Of a DNA stretch of 23,975 bases, positions 22,242-23,975 are shown one piece after another. The notes beneath the pieces were generated by a model that saw nothing but the letters and a program-made list of their open reading frames with translations, was not told where the DNA came from and made no database searches. The position numbers and the translations under genes were made by a program. The stretch lies in assembly GCA_964605365.1 (NCBI GenBank), contig CAZSCF010000009.1, positions 1 through 23,975 on the forward strand, given 5' to 3'. This DNA comes from CAZSCF01 sp964605365 (GTDB lineage: Bacteria > Patescibacteriota > Minisyncoccia > Moranbacterales > UBA2206). Each line of letters opens with the position of its first letter. Position 1 is the stretch's first letter.

Positions 22242-22256
22242 CCACCAACAGACAGG
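22242..22256. repeat. Partial dispersed repeat between pilB and the response regulator
   Basis: CCACCAACAGACAGG, nearly the same half-copy as at 1530-1544. The spacer 22197-22317 holds nothing else recognisable apart from the pilB -10 box. Confidence 0.45.
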
Positions 22257-22317
22257 TCTTTTAGTTATTCCGTGCATATAAACAGGCAAACCGTGAAAAA
22301 AGCTAAATTGAAAAAAA

Positions 22318-22695
22318 TTATTCCACATTTATGGTTTCTTTTATTTTTTTGACAATATCTTCCAATGAATAACTCGATTTTACTAAATACGTTGTGACGC
22401 CCATTTCAAAAGCTTTAGTGACATCATCCGGACTTTCTAGGTTTGTCAGAAGAATAACTGGAATTTTTTTAGTTTTTTCATTCTTCTTTATCTCTTCCAA
22501 AACCTCGAACCCATTCTTTTTCGGCAAGATTATATCCAGGAGGATCAGATCGGGGCACTCTTTTATTGCCAACTCAACTCCCTCTTCACCATTAAAGGCA
22601 CCGATTGTTTCAAAATTTTCTAAAGATAAAAATTCCTTCAATGATGCCTGAAGTGAACTCTCATCCTCGATAATTAATATTTTATATTTTTTCAT
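22318..22695 (-). CDS. Single-domain response regulator (receiver only)
   Basis: 125 aa consisting solely of a CheY-like receiver domain. Acidic pocket residues are Glu10 and Asp11, the phosphoacceptor is Asp54 in LILLDIILPKKNGFEV, the switch residue is Thr84 in VILLTN and the conserved lysine is Lys106 in YLVKSS. There is no DNA-binding output domain, so it must act through protein contacts, as with CheY or PilG/PilH-type regulators of pilus motors. Its position between a histidine kinase and pilB favours control of pilus activity (inference). The ATG overlaps the end of a 17-bp inverted repeat that could hide the start in the mRNA. Confidence 0.92.
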   Translation of the reverse strand: MKKYKILIIEDESSLQASLKEFLSLENFETIGAFNGEEGVELAIKECPDLILLDIILPKKNGFEVLEEIKKNEKTKKIPVILLTNLESPDDVTKAFEMGVTTYLVKSSYSLEDIVKKIKETINVE

Positions 22696-22847
22696 TTACC
22701 CTGTTAAATAAGATTGAACCCCGCCTTGAGGCACAGCTTATTTGTAGATTAATTTTTATGATTTTATTCACCCTATTATTGGTTATGTTGTTCAAATCTT
22801 AATTTTAAATTTTAATAAACAATTTAAAATTATTTAACAGGGTAAAT
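22694..22847. repeat. 17-bp perfect inverted repeat between kinase and response regulator
   Basis: ATTTACCCTGTTAAATA (22694-22710) and TATTTAACAGGGTAAAT (22831-22847) are perfect inverted copies 120 bp apart. Inner sequences TAAGATTGAAC and GTTCAAATCTTA extend the symmetry with one bulge. The left arm contains two bases of the response-regulator start codon and the AGGG just before it. The arms resemble those of the second recG element (ACCCCGTTAAAT). Confidence 0.8.
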
Positions 22848-22876
22848 TTTAAAATTATTTTAATAAAATACTTATT

Positions 22877-23818
22877 TTAGGCTATCGGCAAAGAAAAACT
22901 AAAGATAGAACCAATGCCTTCCTCTGATTTGAACCACACTCTTCCGCCGGATTTTTCCACAATATTTTTTACGATATACAATCCCAGACCGGTTCCTTCA
23001 GCCTGATAACGAGACACGTTGTAACTGCGAAAGAACTTGCTGAAAACTTGCTTCTGTTGATTGCGAGGTATGCCTATCCCGTTGTCTTTTATCCTAAAAA
23101 CCCAAAAACCGTCATTTTTTTTCAATAAAATTTCAATTTTTCCGTGCTTTCGGGAATATTTTATCGAATTACTAAGAAGATTCTCCACGGCTAACCTTAT
23201 TTTTTCCGGATCTCCTACGACCAGAGCTTCTTTTTTATGGTTTGCTATACCTACCTTTAAAACTAGTCCGTTATTTTTCAATAAAACATTCAAATCATTT
23301 TTAATCTCATCGACTATTTTCATTAAATCAATTTTTTCTTTCTTGAGCATCAGCCGCTCTTGATCAATTTTGGCCACATCCAATAGATCGTTTACCAGCC
23401 TTATCATGCGCTTTGTCGATACGCTTATATTTTTAATTCCTTGCAGCTGCCTCTTGCTAAAACCTTTTTTAAATTTTGAACTCAAAATCTCTGCCTCCCA
23501 GTTAACAGCCGAAAGCGGTGTTCGAAGTTGATGTGAAGCTAAAGCAATAAACTCACTTTTAGCTCTATTTAGCCTTGATATTTGCTCTATTCCCTTGATA
23601 ATCATGCTGCCAAAAAAGAAAATTACTGCGGTCACTATGCTCTCAGATAAAATCAAAACTTCAGGACTATCATAATTTTTGGCAATAAAATAAGTCGCAG
23701 TCATAGCAATAATGTTAATAGCTCCCATAGAAATAAAAAGGAATGTCGGAGTTTGCCAAATACTTACGCCCAATTCATCCGCTTGTTTTTTTATATTTAA
23801 ATCATTTACTATTTTCAT
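22877..23818 (-). CDS. Membrane sensor histidine kinase
   Basis: 313 aa. Two membrane helices (about 24-46 and 54-74) are joined by a loop of only about seven residues, so there is no real extracytoplasmic sensor domain. HisKA follows with the phosphoacceptor His96 in FIALASHQLRTPLSAV. The HATPase_c domain has the N box NLLSNSIKYS, G1 IKDNGIGIP, F box FSKFFR and G2 GTGLGLYIV. The short loop suggests sensing within the membrane or by protein contact. It lies upstream of the receiver protein and the pilus genes on the same strand. It has its own promoter; a 17-bp inverted repeat separates it from the response regulator. Confidence 0.94.
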   Translation of the reverse strand: MKIVNDLNIKKQADELGVSIWQTPTFLFISMGAINIIAMTATYFIAKNYDSPEVLILSESIVTAVIFFFGSMIIKGIEQISRLNRAKSEFIALASHQLRTPLSAVNWEAEILSSKFKKGFSKRQLQGIKNISVSTKRMIRLVNDLLDVAKIDQERLMLKKEKIDLMKIVDEIKNDLNVLLKNNGLVLKVGIANHKKEALVVGDPEKIRLAVENLLSNSIKYSRKHGKIEILLKKNDGFWVFRIKDNGIGIPRNQQKQVFSKFFRSYNVSRYQAEGTGLGLYIVKNIVEKSGGRVWFKSEEGIGSIFSFSLPIA

Positions 23819-23872
23819 TTTTGTTTTTCAGTCAGGAAAAAATGTCCCCGATATATATTTTTTTATGAATAA

Positions 23873-23899
23873 ATTATACCACAAAAAAAGAAATAACAA
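23873..23899 (-). promoter_or_regulatory. Histidine kinase promoter
   Basis: On the minus strand TATAAT (23873-23878) preceded by TGG gives an extended -10. A TTGTTA (23894-23899) lies 15 bp upstream. The predicted start near 23866 leaves a leader of about 48 nt with no good ribosome-binding site. Confidence 0.6.
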
Positions 23900-23921
23900 A
23901 AAAAATTCCCTTCTGAAGGAA
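23898..23921 (-). terminator. Terminator of a gene entering from the right
   Basis: On the minus strand, a short hairpin built on TTCCTT-CAG-AAGGGAA (23906-23921) is followed by eight Ts (23898-23905). It separates the kinase promoter from an upstream gene. Confidence 0.5.
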
Positions 23922-23945
23922 ATTAACGTTTTCCAGTATCATTTT

Positions 23946-23975
23946 TCATCCTAAAATAGATATGTCGTCAAGTTT
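23946..23975 (-). CDS. Possible 3' end of a gene cut by the window edge
   Basis: One minus-strand frame is open from the edge and stops with TGA at 23948-23946, giving only KLDDISILG. A terminator begins 25 bases downstream, which is where one would be expected. The piece is too short to identify. Confidence 0.25.
   Translation of the reverse strand, partial: KLDDISILG

Overview
The window is AT-rich, densely packed bacterial DNA. It uses TGA as an ordinary stop codon (recG, pilN and the pilV-like gene all end in TGA), so this is not a TGA-recoding lineage. The gene set (PhoH with a PIN domain, RecG, TsaD, a PrsW-like membrane protease, Hsp20, a VanW-domain exported protein, and a type IV pilus locus with pilM-N-O but no secretin gene), the many unusually long palindromic repeats, and tRNA genes without encoded CCA fit a Patescibacteria/CPR (Parcubacteria-like) genome. 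That assignment is an inference; no rRNA or other marker is present to prove it.

Left part (1-12050): phoH and tRNA-Arg(GCG) on the minus strand, then recG on the plus strand. A minus-strand run follows: alanine racemase, alpha/beta hydrolase, GT4 glycosyltransferase and a small membrane protein, with tRNA-Glu just upstream. A small coiled-coil gene and tsaD diverge from a shared region with two good promoters. After tsaD come the PrsW-like protease, hsp20 and vanW, all on the plus strand.

Middle (12053-12718): one strong promoter drives a tRNA array, Lys(CUU), a tRNA-like degenerate unit, Arg(UCU), His(GUG) and Arg(UCG). It ends in a strong bidirectional terminator that also serves the convergent pilus operon.

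Right part (12810-23818), all minus strand, transcribed right to left: histidine kinase, receiver-only response regulator, pilB, pilC, pilV-like prepilin with Ig/carboxypeptidase-regulatory-like domains, pilW-like prepilin, large pilX-like pseudopilin, pilM, pilN, pilO and a small anchored protein. Overlapping stop/start codons tie many of these genes together. Together they encode the assembly motor, inner-membrane platform and minor-pilin/tip components of a type IV pilus, plausibly controlled by the adjacent two-component pair. Major pilin, PilD and PilT genes are not in the window.

The most notable observations are these. (1) The 100-N scaffold gap is flanked by an identical 55-bp sequence; collapsing it restores one in-frame pseudopilin gene. 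(2) Two different palindromic elements are inserted in frame inside recG, and related repeats sit inside tsaD, at the end of the glycosyltransferase gene, before prsW, beside tRNA-Glu and across the response-regulator start codon. (3) Several genes (recG, vanW, pilB) have a -10 box exactly six bases before the ATG, which predicts leaderless mRNAs. (4) Arg tRNAs GCG and UCG suggest decoding of the CGN box without inosine.
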